From positions 1 through 46,366 of the forward strand of contig JAPOOU010000065.1 in NCBI GenBank assembly GCA_026713245.1: DNA of 46,366 nucleotides, read 5' to 3'. Each line of letters begins with the position of its first letter. Positions within the stretch are counted from its first letter, which is position 1. The position numbers and the translations under genes are program-made. This stretch comes from Chloroflexota bacterium (lineage in GTDB: Bacteria; Chloroflexota; Anaerolineae; Aggregatilineales; Phototrophicaceae). The notes beneath the pieces are model-generated. The model was not told the origin of the DNA. It was given only the letters and a program-made list of their open reading frames with translations, and did no database searches. Positions 1 through 9,084 of the stretch are shown here, one piece after another.

Positions 1-1
1 C

Positions 2-661
2 ACGCCCACGCCATCCGACACGCCAGTCTCACCATCCGACACGCCCACACCATCCGACACGCCAACCCCGCCGGACCCCCGCGATCCGCCCGCCCCCAAC
101 ACAAGGCCCGAACGCGCGGCGACCAACACGCCAACAGCCACTTATCAACCGCTGGCAACCAACACAGCAACCCAGACGCCGCTACCGGTGCATTACTGCC
201 TGGTGAACGAGCAGATCTTTGTGCAATCGGCTAACGGCGATATCAGCTGCGAAAGTGTCGACATGCTTGACCTGGGCAAACACCCGGATTTGCAAGGCGG
301 AAGATTTGCGGCCAGGGTCTGGCGCTCGAATCCGCAATGCACGCATCGGGTATCCAGCGGCGAGAATCTGTTTCGCCTGGCCATCCACTATCATACAACG
401 GTGGACGCGCTCAAAAGGCATAACTACCTGGGGACGGATCTGATTAGCACAGGGCAGGAACTGGCGCTGCCGGTTTGCCCGCGGAATATGATGGAAATGA
501 CAAACACATGGATTTGCTTCAGGATTGAAGGGGCGTTGATTTTCATTGATACGACTGCATCGCCGCCGGCAGTATATTCCTTGCAGATATTCACCGGGAA
601 CGGCTTAACCTGCGCCGCGATTACTCGCCCGGGCACAGTTGTCCTGACTGACTTGCAATAA
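2..661 (+). CDS. Partial surface protein with TPT-rich linker and LysM domain
   Basis: The reading frame is open from base 2, so the start lies outside the window. The first ~60 codons encode a Thr/Pro/Ser/Asp-rich low-complexity linker (TPTPSDTP-like units), typical of extracellular spacers. A single LysM-like domain follows, roughly between the HRVSSGENLFRLA and TGQELALPV segments (about bases 350-480); LysM domains bind N-acetylglucosamine polymers such as peptidoglycan. After it comes a ~60-residue tail with two Cys that I do not recognise. Isolated Cys pairs around the domain suggest an exported protein. Its convergent neighbour is the transporter operon on the other strand. The LysM call is good; the role of the whole protein is unknown because the N-terminus is missing. 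Confidence 0.75.
   Translation, partial: TPTPSDTPVSPSDTPTPSDTPTPPDPRDPPAPNTRPERAATNTPTATYQPLATNTATQTPLPVHYCLVNEQIFVQSANGDISCESVDMLDLGKHPDLQGGRFAARVWRSNPQCTHRVSSGENLFRLAIHYHTTVDALKRHNYLGTDLISTGQELALPVCPRNMMEMTNTWICFRIEGALIFIDTTASPPAVYSLQIFTGNGLTCAAITRPGTVVLTDLQ
11..63 (+). repeat. In-frame short repeat CCATCCGACACGCC (3 copies)
   Basis: The 14-mer CCATCCGACACGCC occurs at 11-24, 32-45 and 50-63, spaced by multiples of three, and encodes the PSDTP linker units of the partial LysM protein. Such arrays change length easily by slippage. It may continue upstream of the window. Confidence 0.8.
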
Positions 662-715
662 GCGCAAAACCCGCGATTTCAGACATGCCAAGCTGGCGGG
701 GGAGTAGGGGAGTGG

Positions 716-1651
716 CTATCGATTGCGCAGATAGGGGTCCATCGCGTCGCGCAAGCCATCGCCGAGCAGATTGATACTCATCACGGTCAGGAAAATCGCC
801 GTGCCCGGCACCAGAGAAATCCAGGGCGCCGTCTGGATATAGCGATTGCCAACAGCCACCATGCTGCCCCAACTGGGATTGGGCGGCTGGATGCCGAGGC
901 CCAGAAAGCTCAAGGTGGCTTCCGCCAGGATAATGCCGCCAACATCCAGCGAGACCGTGACGATAATCGCGGCGGTAATATTGGGCAAGATATGAGACAT
1001 CATGATGCGCCAATTGGACGATCCCAGCGCGCGCGCCGCCAGCACGTAGTCTTCCTCGCTGGCGGATAGGGTCAATCCCCTTGTCAGCCGCGCCAGCGGC
1101 GCTACGCCGACGACGCCGATGGCTATGAGCGCGTTTACCAGGCTGGGACCCAAAATGCCGGCGATGGCGATGATGAGCACGATGCGCGGAAAAGCCAGCA
1201 GCGCGTCCAGTACGCGCATGATGACGTCGTCCGTCCAGCCCTTGAGCAAGCCGGAAACCAAGCCCAGCGGGACGCCGATGCTGATCGAAATCGACAAGGG
1301 AATCAGGGCGGCCAGCAGCGAGACGCGAGCGCCAAAGAGGATTCGCGACAAGACATCGCGCCCAATATCATCCGTGCCCAAAACGTGATCGGCGCTGGGC
1401 GCTCCGCGCGCCGCAGAAAAATCCGGCTTGATCGGGTCATAGGGACTGATGACCGGCGCGAACAGCGCGCCTAGAATGACGAGTAGTAGTACGGCAAAAG
1501 CAAATCGCGGCAGGGGACGAGCGAACAAGCGACTGGAAAACAAAAAGAAAGCGCGTTCTGCCGGTTCGCTGGCCTGCGACCAGTCTGCGGGTGCATGACT
1601 GGATTCGCCCTTGCCCGGGTTATCGACGGGTTGCGCCACTGGCTCCCTCAC
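716..1651 (-). CDS. ABC transporter permease, DppC/OppC type
   Basis: 311-residue inner-membrane permease of a peptide/opine/nickel-type ABC importer. A hydrophilic N-terminus of ~45 residues precedes the first membrane helix and the family's SPYDP segment and GTDDIGRDVLSR motif, which are characteristic of DppC/OppC. The cytoplasmic EAA loop that docks the ATPase is visible as EEDYVLAARALGSSNWRIM. It overlaps the upstream permease gene by 4 bases (ATGA type), indicating translational coupling. It is the last gene of the operon, and no ATPase gene follows; the next gene is convergent. Substrate cannot be read from the sequence. Confidence 0.92.
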   Translation of the reverse strand: MREPVAQPVDNPGKGESSHAPADWSQASEPAERAFFLFSSRLFARPLPRFAFAVLLLVILGALFAPVISPYDPIKPDFSAARGAPSADHVLGTDDIGRDVLSRILFGARVSLLAALIPLSISISIGVPLGLVSGLLKGWTDDVIMRVLDALLAFPRIVLIIAIAGILGPSLVNALIAIGVVGVAPLARLTRGLTLSASEEDYVLAARALGSSNWRIMMSHILPNITAAIIVTVSLDVGGIILAEATLSFLGLGIQPPNPSWGSMVAVGNRYIQTAPWISLVPGTAIFLTVMSINLLGDGLRDAMDPYLRNR

Positions 1652-2607
1652 GAAGCATATCGGATGCGCGGATCGATTGACGCATAGGTTAAATCTACGA
1701 GCAGATTGATACCCATAAACGCTAGCGTGATCAACAATACCGAACCCTGAACGACCGGGAAATCGCGACCGAAAATGGCATCCAAAAGCAACTTGCCCAT
1801 GCCCGGAAACGAAAAAATTATTTCGATCACGATCGTGCCGCCCAGGATGCGGCCGATCTGCAATCCCACGGTTGTGACAACCGGAATCAGCGCGTTTTTC
1901 AAAGCATGGACGAACACGATCCGCCGCTGCCCCAGCCCCTTGCTCCTGGCGGTACGCACGTAATCTTCATTCAATACTTCCAGCATGCTCGATCGGGTCA
2001 AGCGCATGGTTACGGCCATCAGCGCCGTACTCAATGTGAAGACCGGCAGAATCATGCGTTCGATATGTCCGACCGGATCATCACTCATGCGGACAAATCC
2101 GCCGGCCGGCAACCATCTCAAATGCACCGCAAACACGACGATAAGCAATAATGCGACCCAGAAGTTCGGCGCCGAAACACCCATCAATGCGGCGATATTG
2201 CCGACGAAGTCGCCAATGCCCCCTGGACGAACGGCCGTGTAAATGCCGATGGGAATAGCGACAATCGTGGCTAGAAAGACGCTCAACAGCGCCAACTCCA
2301 GCGTGACCGGAAAACGCGCCGCCAACAAATCTACAACCGCTCGCCGCTGGTGAATCGAGCGCCCCAGGTCGCCCTGCAGGCCGTGAACGAGCCAGTCGGC
2401 GTATTGCACGTAAATGGGTCGATCCAAGCCCAGTTTCTGCCGCAGATGATTCATCTCTTCATCGGTCATCTGCGCGACTTCGTCCACGGGAACGAGCATC
2501 AAAACCGGGTCGCCCGGACTCAGAAATAGCAGAACGAATACCAGGAAGGTAACAATAAGCAGGGTTGGCGCCATCAAAAGAATGCGCCTGATCAGATAGC
2601 GGCCCAT
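1648..2607 (-). CDS. ABC transporter permease, DppB/OppB type
   Basis: 319-residue inner-membrane permease that pairs with the downstream DppC-like protein. It starts with the typical N-terminal helix (MGRYLIRRILLMAPTLLIV), followed by the long external segment containing FLSPGDP and the LGLDRPIYVQY motif of the family. The EAA loop reads DYVRTARSKGLGQRRIVF. It lies 73 bases downstream of the solute-binding protein gene; a hairpin sits in that gap and could lower permease expression relative to the binding protein. Confidence 0.93.
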   Translation of the reverse strand: MGRYLIRRILLMAPTLLIVTFLVFVLLFLSPGDPVLMLVPVDEVAQMTDEEMNHLRQKLGLDRPIYVQYADWLVHGLQGDLGRSIHQRRAVVDLLAARFPVTLELALLSVFLATIVAIPIGIYTAVRPGGIGDFVGNIAALMGVSAPNFWVALLLIVVFAVHLRWLPAGGFVRMSDDPVGHIERMILPVFTLSTALMAVTMRLTRSSMLEVLNEDYVRTARSKGLGQRRIVFVHALKNALIPVVTTVGLQIGRILGGTIVIEIIFSFPGMGKLLLDAIFGRDFPVVQGSVLLITLAFMGINLLVDLTYASIDPRIRYAS

Positions 2608-2639
2608 GTCCTCGCTCCGGGCGATTGTTGGGGCATATA

Positions 2640-2665
2640 GGGGTTGCGTTTAAGCGCGCAACCCC
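2640..2665 (-). terminator. Intercistronic hairpin after the binding-protein gene
   Basis: GGGGTTGCG and CGCAACCCC form a perfect 9-bp stem with an 8-base loop, in the gap between the solute-binding protein and permease genes. There is no strong U tract on the minus strand, so partial attenuation or 3'-end stabilisation of the binding-protein mRNA is more likely than full termination. This arrangement is common in importer operons that need excess binding protein. Confidence 0.6.
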
Positions 2666-2680
2666 GTGTCTTGATTGTGA

Positions 2681-4234
2681 TTAGCCGCCGACTACGGTGA
2701 AGTTCGTCCAGTCCAGCAAGCCGTAGCCGTTCAGGGCGAAGCCGTCGATGATGTCCCCGCGATAGACATAAGGAATCTCGGGATACAAGTAGGGCACGAC
2801 GATCACGGCGCGCCAGGCGACCTCATTCATGTGGCGGACATGCGCTGTCCGTTCGGCGCTATCAAAGAGTCCCGGCAGTTCCGCCAGCAGCGCTTCGTAT
2901 TCGTCGGTGCAATAGCGCACGATCATAATCGTGGCGCTGCAGCCGGCGAAGCGGCTGAGATAGGCTTCGGGCGCGCTCAGCGCGGCGAGGATCTGTACAA
3001 AGCCGGCTTCGGCAATTTCGATATCCTCGCGCAAGGCGGCAATATGTCGCGCGCGCTCATTCGCTTGAATGACCAGGTTGATCCCGACTTCGGCAAGACT
3101 GGCTTGCATGATCTCCAAAACCTGAATGCGAAACGGTTGCGCTACAACCGATACCTCAAATTCAAAACCGTCCGGATTTCCCGCCGCCGCCAACTCGGCG
3201 CGAGCGGCATCAAGATCGCGGGCGATACGGGGAGGCGATTCGTCGCTGAAGGCAAAGGAATTCGGCGGTGTTATGCCGCGCGCCGGCTGCGCCAAACCGC
3301 CATAAACCAGGCTGATGACCGGTTCTACATCAATCGCATACATGACGGCGCGCCGATTATGGACGTTGTCGAAGGGCGGCCGGTGCAGGTTCAGCGCCAG
3401 GACATTGACGCCGCGGGCAACCGCCCCGGAGACGGTGCCGGGAACGGCTTCCAGAAGCGGGAGTTCCGGCGCCGATATCGAGAACATGGCATGCACGTCG
3501 CCACTCTGATAATTCAGCGTGGCCGCCGATGCGTCAAGGATGATCCGGAAGCTGACCCGATCGGCGTTGCCGCTGCTTTCGCCCCAATAATTCTCGTTGC
3601 GCTCCAGGACCAACTCAACGCCCGGCTCCCAACTGGCCAATTTGAATGGGCCGGTGCCGGACGGATCGAAGGCGTACTCGTCCGCTCCCAAAGCCTCATA
3701 AGCCGCCCGCGACATGATCAGCGCTCGCGCGTCGCTGCCGGCCGCAAGCGCGGGCAGAATGTTGGCATCGGGCGCCGACATATTGATCTGGACGGTGAGA
3801 TCATCGAGGGCTTCAACCGATGCTATCCGGCCATAGTCCGCCAGCGCGCCGTCTCCGAATTCCGGATCAATGGCGCCGTTGATATTCCAGACGACCGTAT
3901 CGGCATCCAATGGCGAGCCGTCATGGAAGCTGATGCCTTCGCGCAAGTTAAGCGTGATTGTCAGCTTGTCATCCGACATGGTCCAATCGCTGGCCAGCCC
4001 GGGATTGATCGAGCCATCTGTTCCCAGGCGCAGCAAAGGCTCATAAATCGCGTAGCTGACCTGCTTATGCGCCAGTGACGGGCTGCGCACGCTCATATCA
4101 AGCGTCACGACAGTCTCGCTAACGCCGATGACAAACTCGTTCATTGCGTCCTGCGCGCCGACCGGGATTGCCAGCAGCAATACCAGGGTCAGAAGCGCCA
4201 ACAACCTCATTCTTGATTCGGTTTTCTTAAGCAT
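2681..4234 (-). CDS. ABC transporter solute-binding protein, family 5 (OppA/DppA-like)
   Basis: 517 residues. A signal peptide (basic MLKKTESRMR, hydrophobic core, then VGAQD) shows export; no lipobox cysteine is visible, which is unusual if the cell is monoderm, since the protein would need another anchor. The mature part has the SBP_bac_5 layout: YEPLLRLG near the start, the LREGISFHDGSPLDADTVV motif, the GTGPFKL motif around residue 195, and NRRAVMYAID near residue 290. It binds an oligopeptide-like or glycoside-like ligand for the two permeases. An SD (AAGGAGAG) lies just upstream of the ATG. The sulfatase gene lies 162 bases upstream on the same strand, so uptake of sulfatase products is possible but inferred. 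Confidence 0.92.
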   Translation of the reverse strand: MLKKTESRMRLLALLTLVLLLAIPVGAQDAMNEFVIGVSETVVTLDMSVRSPSLAHKQVSYAIYEPLLRLGTDGSINPGLASDWTMSDDKLTITLNLREGISFHDGSPLDADTVVWNINGAIDPEFGDGALADYGRIASVEALDDLTVQINMSAPDANILPALAAGSDARALIMSRAAYEALGADEYAFDPSGTGPFKLASWEPGVELVLERNENYWGESSGNADRVSFRIILDASAATLNYQSGDVHAMFSISAPELPLLEAVPGTVSGAVARGVNVLALNLHRPPFDNVHNRRAVMYAIDVEPVISLVYGGLAQPARGITPPNSFAFSDESPPRIARDLDAARAELAAAGNPDGFEFEVSVVAQPFRIQVLEIMQASLAEVGINLVIQANERARHIAALREDIEIAEAGFVQILAALSAPEAYLSRFAGCSATIMIVRYCTDEYEALLAELPGLFDSAERTAHVRHMNEVAWRAVIVVPYLYPEIPYVYRGDIIDGFALNGYGLLDWTNFTVVGG

Positions 4235-4264
4235 TGTTTCTCTCCTTGTGGGCGATCATTTGGC

Positions 4265-4284
4265 GCCGCATCTCAAGATGCGGC
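4265..4284 (-). promoter_or_regulatory. 9-bp palindrome in the leader of the binding-protein gene
   Basis: GCCGCATCT-ca-AGATGCGGC is a perfect inverted repeat 30 bases upstream of the start codon. An SD-like AAGGAGGA with no start codon nearby lies just upstream of it on the minus strand (around 4310). It could be an operator or a leader hairpin controlling the importer; the sequence alone cannot decide. Confidence 0.4.
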
Positions 4285-4396
4285 AAAGCTGATCTGATAT
4301 AGGGTCCTCCTTAAGACAGACATAGCAAGCACTCTTGACCTACGCTTAACTGCATCACTCCGCAATCTTCAAGTCTACGAAGATATGCTTTATCTT

Positions 4397-5755
4397 TCAT
4401 TCGAAGCATCGCTGGAGCCGGTCGCGCATAGTCGCAACCTGATCGGGACAATCCTCCGCTATGTTGCGGGTTTCCCCGGGATCATTCTGCAAATCATATA
4501 ACTCCGGCATGTCATCCCTGTTATCAACATACTTGTGAGCGCGCGTTCGCAAGCACGTGAAATTCATCAAAGCAGAAACGATTTCCGTTCTGTGCTCCCT
4601 CTGTTCGCCAAATAAAATCTGATCAAATGAGCGCGCGTCCATATCCGGCGCGGGCGCCACACCAGCCAGCGCGCAGATGGTCGGATTGAGATCGCTCATC
4701 TCAACCAGCGCGTCGGAGACGGCGCCGCGCTCGATGCCGGGACCAGACACGATTAGCGGAATGTGGATCGACGGCTCGTATGGCGCTTGCTTCTGGAACA
4801 AGCCCTGATCGCCCAGCATCTCGCCATGGTCGCTGGTGAAAATTATATAGGTGTTTTCCAGCATGTCACGCGCTGCAAGCGCATCCAGCAGCGCGCCGAC
4901 CTGATCATCGATTAGCTTGATCAGCGCGCAATACTGGCGGCGAATACGCGCCAGTTCTTCGGCGCTGAACTCCTGCTGGCGATTGCGTATCCACTGCGGT
5001 TTGCCGTTCCGGTTTTTCGGGACGGCATCCGGCATGGGCCTATTTCGAAACTGTTCGGCATATTCCCGCGGCGGGTCAAAGGGATCATGCGGTCCCACAA
5101 AGCTGACAAAGAGGTGCCAGGGAAAATCATCCGGGATCGTTTCAATCCACTGCGCCGCCCGCCGCCCGATATAAGAATCTTCAAAATCCTCTGTGGACAA
5201 AACTGAATAGTGTGAAGCGCCCAGGATCCAGCCCTGCCGGGCGCGCATGCGATAATCATTCCAGAATGCCTGCAATAGCCCCCTGTCCTTCAAATAATGC
5301 GTGTAGGGACCATGCGGCGCGCTCGGATCGCCCTGCGCCGCGTGCATCTTGCCTTCGCATTCTTCGGGATGGGTGAAGCCCCAACGATAAACCTGCGGAC
5401 GGTCGCCATGACGCCCGTTGTACGGGTCGGGCTTCGCCAGATCGAGCTTGCCGACGCAGCCGACGCGATAGCCGCTGTCGCGCAAGGCCTGGTAGTAGGT
5501 CGGCAGGCGCGCCGGCAGGTAGCTGTTGTTGTCGAGCGTGCCGATGCGCGCCGGGTGCATGCCCGTCGCCAGACCGATCCGCGCCGGCGCGCAGACGGGC
5601 GCGTTGGTGAAGGCCTTTGCGAAGCGAATACCCGACGCCGCCAGTCGGTCAATATTCGGTGTATCAACGAAATCCGCGCCCCCGCAGCCCAGGTAATCCC
5701 AGCGATGCTGGTCGGTCATAATCAGCAGGATGTTGGGCGCATCGTGAGCCGGCAT
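4397..5755 (-). CDS. Type I sulfatase (formylglycine-dependent)
   Basis: 452 residues, full length for the alkaline-phosphatase-superfamily sulfatases that hydrolyse sulfate esters. It opens with NILLIMTDQHRWDYLGCGG, containing the metal-binding Asp. The active-site signature is APVCAPARIGLATG, with Cys55 fitting the C-x-P-x-R consensus for oxidation to formylglycine. A second metal site appears as FTSDHGEMLGDQGLFQK. There is no signal peptide, so it is probably cytoplasmic and acts on imported substrate. The neighbouring importer on the same strand supports this. It needs a formylglycine-generating enzyme, which is not in this window. A divergent SGNH esterase begins 145 bases upstream. Confidence 0.93.
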   Translation of the reverse strand: MPAHDAPNILLIMTDQHRWDYLGCGGADFVDTPNIDRLAASGIRFAKAFTNAPVCAPARIGLATGMHPARIGTLDNNSYLPARLPTYYQALRDSGYRVGCVGKLDLAKPDPYNGRHGDRPQVYRWGFTHPEECEGKMHAAQGDPSAPHGPYTHYLKDRGLLQAFWNDYRMRARQGWILGASHYSVLSTEDFEDSYIGRRAAQWIETIPDDFPWHLFVSFVGPHDPFDPPREYAEQFRNRPMPDAVPKNRNGKPQWIRNRQQEFSAEELARIRRQYCALIKLIDDQVGALLDALAARDMLENTYIIFTSDHGEMLGDQGLFQKQAPYEPSIHIPLIVSGPGIERGAVSDALVEMSDLNPTICALAGVAPAPDMDARSFDQILFGEQREHRTEIVSALMNFTCLRTRAHKYVDNRDDMPELYDLQNDPGETRNIAEDCPDQVATMRDRLQRCFE

Positions 5756-5900
5756 GGCGCTACTGGCTCCCCACTCTTGTCGTTCAGGCGGTCTCTATCC
5801 CTAACGCGCTGTCTCGCTGCCAGGAGTTTACCACCGCGGCAGTGGCAGCGGCAAATCACCTGGAGTACACTCTGGCACAAATCTGGACGCAGAAAAGAGA

Positions 5901-6620
5901 ATGATGAAACCCGCAGTCATACTATCGGGTCAATCGAATATGGTAGGGCACGGCCAGCTCTCGGAGCTTGGCGATATCACGATGCCCGCCAAGGCCAGGC
6001 TCTTCGACCTGAATCCGCGCCCCGGCTGCTTCGGTCCAGAAGTCGGCTTCGCGCAGCGCTTCCTCGAATTGATGCCGCTTGATGAACTGTGGCTGATCAA
6101 ATACGCCGTTGGCGGGTCATCGCTGCTGGCTTGGGAGCGCGAATGGTCGGCCGAACGCGCCGCAACCGCCGAAAACGCGGATAAGGGCGCCCTTTACCCG
6201 CGGCTGATTCGCCATGTCAAAGAGGTCGCAGCCGGGGAAGATGTCAATCTGCTCGCTTGTCTCTGGATGCAAGGCGAGAGCGACAGCCGATACCAACCGG
6301 CCGCAGCCGCGTATCAGCGCAATATGACGCGATTGATCGCCGATATACGCCAGGACCTCGGCCGGCCAGAGCTGCATTTTGTCATGGGCTTGGTCAATCC
6401 AGCGCCGGCCAGATTCGCCCACCTTTCAACAGTGCGCGCGGCGCAGAGCCTGGTCGCCGAGACCGTGCCGAATGTTGCGCTTGTCGATACCGACGGGCTG
6501 AGCAAACACGACGACAAACTCCATTATGATAGCGCCGGACAACTCGAATTAGGCCGACGCTTCGCGCATCAGCTTTCCATCAAGCTCCGCGACAACGCCG
6601 CTGAACAAGCGGAAGACTAG
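5901..6620 (+). CDS. SGNH-type carbohydrate acetylesterase (SASA/DUF303-like)
   Basis: 239 residues. Block I of the SGNH fold is seen as ILSGQSNMVGHG with the nucleophilic Ser; the oxyanion/Gln-Gly-Glu block is LWMQGESDSRYQ; the catalytic Asp/His pair is probably DDKLHYDSAG near the C-terminus. This matches the sialate O-acetylesterase-like family, which deacetylates sugars or xylan. No signal peptide is visible, so it is probably cytoplasmic. It is divergent from the sulfatase and shares a 145-base intergenic region with it, suggesting joint control of enzymes that strip substituents from carbohydrates (inference). An ATG pair begins the gene and I chose the first. Confidence 0.85.
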   Translation: MMKPAVILSGQSNMVGHGQLSELGDITMPAKARLFDLNPRPGCFGPEVGFAQRFLELMPLDELWLIKYAVGGSSLLAWEREWSAERAATAENADKGALYPRLIRHVKEVAAGEDVNLLACLWMQGESDSRYQPAAAAYQRNMTRLIADIRQDLGRPELHFVMGLVNPAPARFAHLSTVRAAQSLVAETVPNVALVDTDGLSKHDDKLHYDSAGQLELGRRFAHQLSIKLRDNAAEQAED

Positions 6621-6681
6621 GCAGCTTTAAGCCCCTGTGCTAGCATGGCGCGATTATTCGATTCGCGGGCTGCGCTTGAAC

Positions 6682-7590
6682 ATGCCGAACAGAAGCGGGG
6701 TGATCCTGGCATCGATCATATTTTCGGCCGGCGTCACGCCCATCGCCATTCGCATCACCCAAAGCGAAGGCATGCCGTCGCCGGTGATCGTCTTGATCCG
6801 CCTGTGGCTAATTTCCCTCGCGCTCGCCCCGCTGATTTGGACGCGCTACCGCGACGACTTGCTGCGGGTTACGCCGCGTCAGTGGCTGCTTTCCGGCATT
6901 GCCGGTTTCTGGCTCTCGCTGAATCTGCTGCTGCTTTTCCTGTCCCTCGAATATACCAGCGTCTTGATGACAAGCGTCTTGCGCCGCACGACGCCCTTGT
7001 GGATCGTGCTGCCGGAAATCTTGATATTCGGCGTGGTATTCTCGCGCCGCTTCTGGTTCAGCCTGGTGGCGACGGTCATCGGCGTGGCTCTGGTCGGCTT
7101 CGGCGGGCTGAGCGCGATTGAAGCGGGCGCTGATCCTCTGCTCGGCGGAGGCATGGCGCTCGTTGGTTCGATATGCTTCGGCATTTATCTCTTGATCGGG
7201 CGGCAATTGAACAATGTCATCCCGCCCCTGCTATACAGCTTTATGGTCTTCTTCAGCGCCGCTATCGTCACCTCGATGTTTGTCGGCGCCAGCGGCACGC
7301 TGGTCACCGGTTATCCCGCGAACAGCTATCTCTGGGCAATAGTTGTGGCGATCCTGGCGCAGGTCTTCGGGCATATCGCCATGAACATGGGGCTGCAAAA
7401 CTATACAGCGACGGCAATGGCCATCGTCCTGCAAATAGCGGTGGTCGTCAGCGCCGTAATCGCCTTGTTCATGTTTGGCGAGATCCCCTCCCTGGCGCAA
7501 ATCATTGGCAGCGCGCTGGTCGTTTATGGCGTAGTCATCGCCACCATCGAACAGACGCGCGCCCGTTGGAAACACAAGGCGCAGGCATGA
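6682..7590 (+). CDS. EamA/DMT-family transporter
   Basis: About 302 residues from ATG 6682. The frame is open from a GTG at 6637, but the ATG gives a natural start just before the first helix (MPNRSGVILAS). About ten hydrophobic segments are arranged as two five-helix EamA repeats, the standard drug/metabolite-transporter layout. The second half contains IGRQLNNVIPPLLYSFMVF and ends with a basic tail. It follows the esterase by ~60 bases on the same strand, so cotranscription is possible. Direction and substrate (export of amino acids or metabolites in known relatives) are not evident here. Confidence 0.88.
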   Translation: MPNRSGVILASIIFSAGVTPIAIRITQSEGMPSPVIVLIRLWLISLALAPLIWTRYRDDLLRVTPRQWLLSGIAGFWLSLNLLLLFLSLEYTSVLMTSVLRRTTPLWIVLPEILIFGVVFSRRFWFSLVATVIGVALVGFGGLSAIEAGADPLLGGGMALVGSICFGIYLLIGRQLNNVIPPLLYSFMVFFSAAIVTSMFVGASGTLVTGYPANSYLWAIVVAILAQVFGHIAMNMGLQNYTATAMAIVLQIAVVVSAVIALFMFGEIPSLAQIIGSALVVYGVVIATIEQTRARWKHKAQA

Positions 7591-7684
7591 TGAATTGCAA
7601 TATATTGCCTCTTTAACTGGATTCGAAATGCGGTACAGTGTTACGCGAAAATTTAAGTGCTAGGCTTAGATAAGGAGAGAGCGA

Positions 7685-8959
7685 ATGAAGCTCGAGACCC
7701 AAGCCATCCACGCCGGATATGAACCTGAACCGACTACACACGCGGTAGCGGTACCAATTTATCAGACCGTCGCCTACGAATTCGACAACGCGCAGCACGG
7801 CGCCGACCTCTTCAACCTGGCGGTGCCGGGCAATATCTATACGCGCATCATGAACCCGACCAACGATGTGCTGGAACAGCGCGTGGCAGCGATGGAAGGC
7901 GGCGTCGCCGCTCTGGCGCTGGCTTCGGGCCAGGCGGCCATCCACTACTCGATCGTCAATCTGGCGGAAGCCGGCAACAATATCGTCACCGTGCCGCAGC
8001 TCTATGGAGGCACCTGGACGCTCTTCCGACACATGCTGCCCAAGCTAGGGATTGATGTGCGCTTCGCCGAAGGCGATAGCCCCGACGATCTCGCCAAGCT
8101 GATCGACGACAAGACTTCCGCCGTCTTCTGCGAGTCAATCGGCAATCCCGCCGGCAATATCCCGGATATGGAAGCCATCGCCGACATGGCCCACGCGCAC
8201 GGCGTACCGGTGATCGTGGACAATACCGTGCCCAGCCCGGCGCTCTGCCGTCCCGTTGAATACGGCTGCGATATCATTCTGCATTCAATGACAAAGTACA
8301 TGGGCGGGCATGGCAACAGCATCGCCGGCATCCTGGTCGACGGCGGCATCTTCGACTGGGCCAAACACGCCGAGCGCTTCTACATGTTCAGCACGCCGGA
8401 GCCGAGTTATCACGGCGTCGTCTTCACCGACGCCATGGGACCGGCCGCCTACATCGCCCGCGCCCGCGTCGTCGCCCTGCGCAATACCGGTTCCGCCCTC
8501 AGCCCATTCAACGCCTTCCTGGTCCTGCAAGGCTTGCAGACATTGTCGCTGCGCATGGAGCGCCACGTCGACAACGCCATGGCCGTGGCAAAATACCTGG
8601 AGAACCACAGTCAAGTCGAATGGGTTACTTACGCCGGCTTGGAAAGTTCGCCCTATTACGACCTGGCGCAGAAATACACCGGCGGTCGTCCCTCCGCCCT
8701 GCTGACATTTGGCATCAAGGGCGGCTTCGATGCCGGCGTCAAGTTCTACGACGCGCTGCAAGTCTTCACGCGCCTGGTCAACATCGGCGATGCCAAGTCG
8801 CTCGCGGCGCATCCCGCCTCGACAACCCATCGCCAGCTCACGCCGGAGGAACAGGAAGCGGCCGGGGTCACGCCGGAGACGATCCGCCTCTGCATCGGCA
8901 TTGAGCATATCGACGACATCATCGAAGACATTGACCAAGCGCTGGCGGCTGCGCGCTAG
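7685..8959 (+). CDS. metY: O-acetylhomoserine sulfhydrylase (PLP-dependent Cys/Met enzyme)
   Basis: 424 residues, the usual MetY length. The enzyme joins O-acetylhomoserine and sulfide (or a thiol) to make homocysteine for methionine synthesis. Visible family motifs: ETQAIHAGYEPEP at the N-terminus, NIYTRIMNPTNDVLE, LASGQAAIHYSI (PLP phosphate site), VPVIVDNTVPSP, and the PLP lysine Lys204 in HSMTKYMGGHG. The C-terminal DAKSLAAHPASTTH and LCIGIEH motifs are also present. A strong SD (AAGGAGAG) precedes the ATG. With only 94 bases upstream, there is no room for a large Met-cycle riboswitch. An O-succinylhomoserine-using variant cannot be excluded from sequence alone. Confidence 0.95.
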   Translation: MKLETQAIHAGYEPEPTTHAVAVPIYQTVAYEFDNAQHGADLFNLAVPGNIYTRIMNPTNDVLEQRVAAMEGGVAALALASGQAAIHYSIVNLAEAGNNIVTVPQLYGGTWTLFRHMLPKLGIDVRFAEGDSPDDLAKLIDDKTSAVFCESIGNPAGNIPDMEAIADMAHAHGVPVIVDNTVPSPALCRPVEYGCDIILHSMTKYMGGHGNSIAGILVDGGIFDWAKHAERFYMFSTPEPSYHGVVFTDAMGPAAYIARARVVALRNTGSALSPFNAFLVLQGLQTLSLRMERHVDNAMAVAKYLENHSQVEWVTYAGLESSPYYDLAQKYTGGRPSALLTFGIKGGFDAGVKFYDALQVFTRLVNIGDAKSLAAHPASTTHRQLTPEEQEAAGVTPETIRLCIGIEHIDDIIEDIDQALAAAR

Positions 8960-8975
8960 CCTAACAACTTCAACT

Positions 8976-9011
8976 ATGGGCGACCTTGGCAACATACGCT
9001 GGGTCGCCCAT
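8976..9011 (+). terminator. Hairpin after metY
   Basis: ATGGGCGACC and GGTCGCCCAT form a perfect 10-bp stem 16 bases after the metY stop. No U tract follows. The GGGCGACC arm resembles the arms of the dispersed R2 hairpins, so it may be a domesticated repeat serving as an mRNA 3' end. Confidence 0.5.
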
Positions 9012-9084
9012 GCAAATTCAGGAAAATGAGGATTTATCCGCGGCAATGCGGCTTTGAGATTCCTAGCGGCTGGGGCGGCTCCGA

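Noticed and set aside
2831-4078. Long antisense reading frame opposite the solute-binding protein gene
   Set aside because: It mirrors a family with clear motifs, has no SD, and is an expected shadow in a GC-rich sequence. The same applies to long frames opposite the GT4 gene (17976-19040), the histidine kinase (19074-20150), the PhyH gene (21748-22698), the kinase (37242-38312) and the Suc_Fer gene (44550-45464).
7591-7684. SAM or cobalamin riboswitch upstream of metY
   Set aside because: Only 94 bases are available and no multi-helix pattern or terminator is visible.
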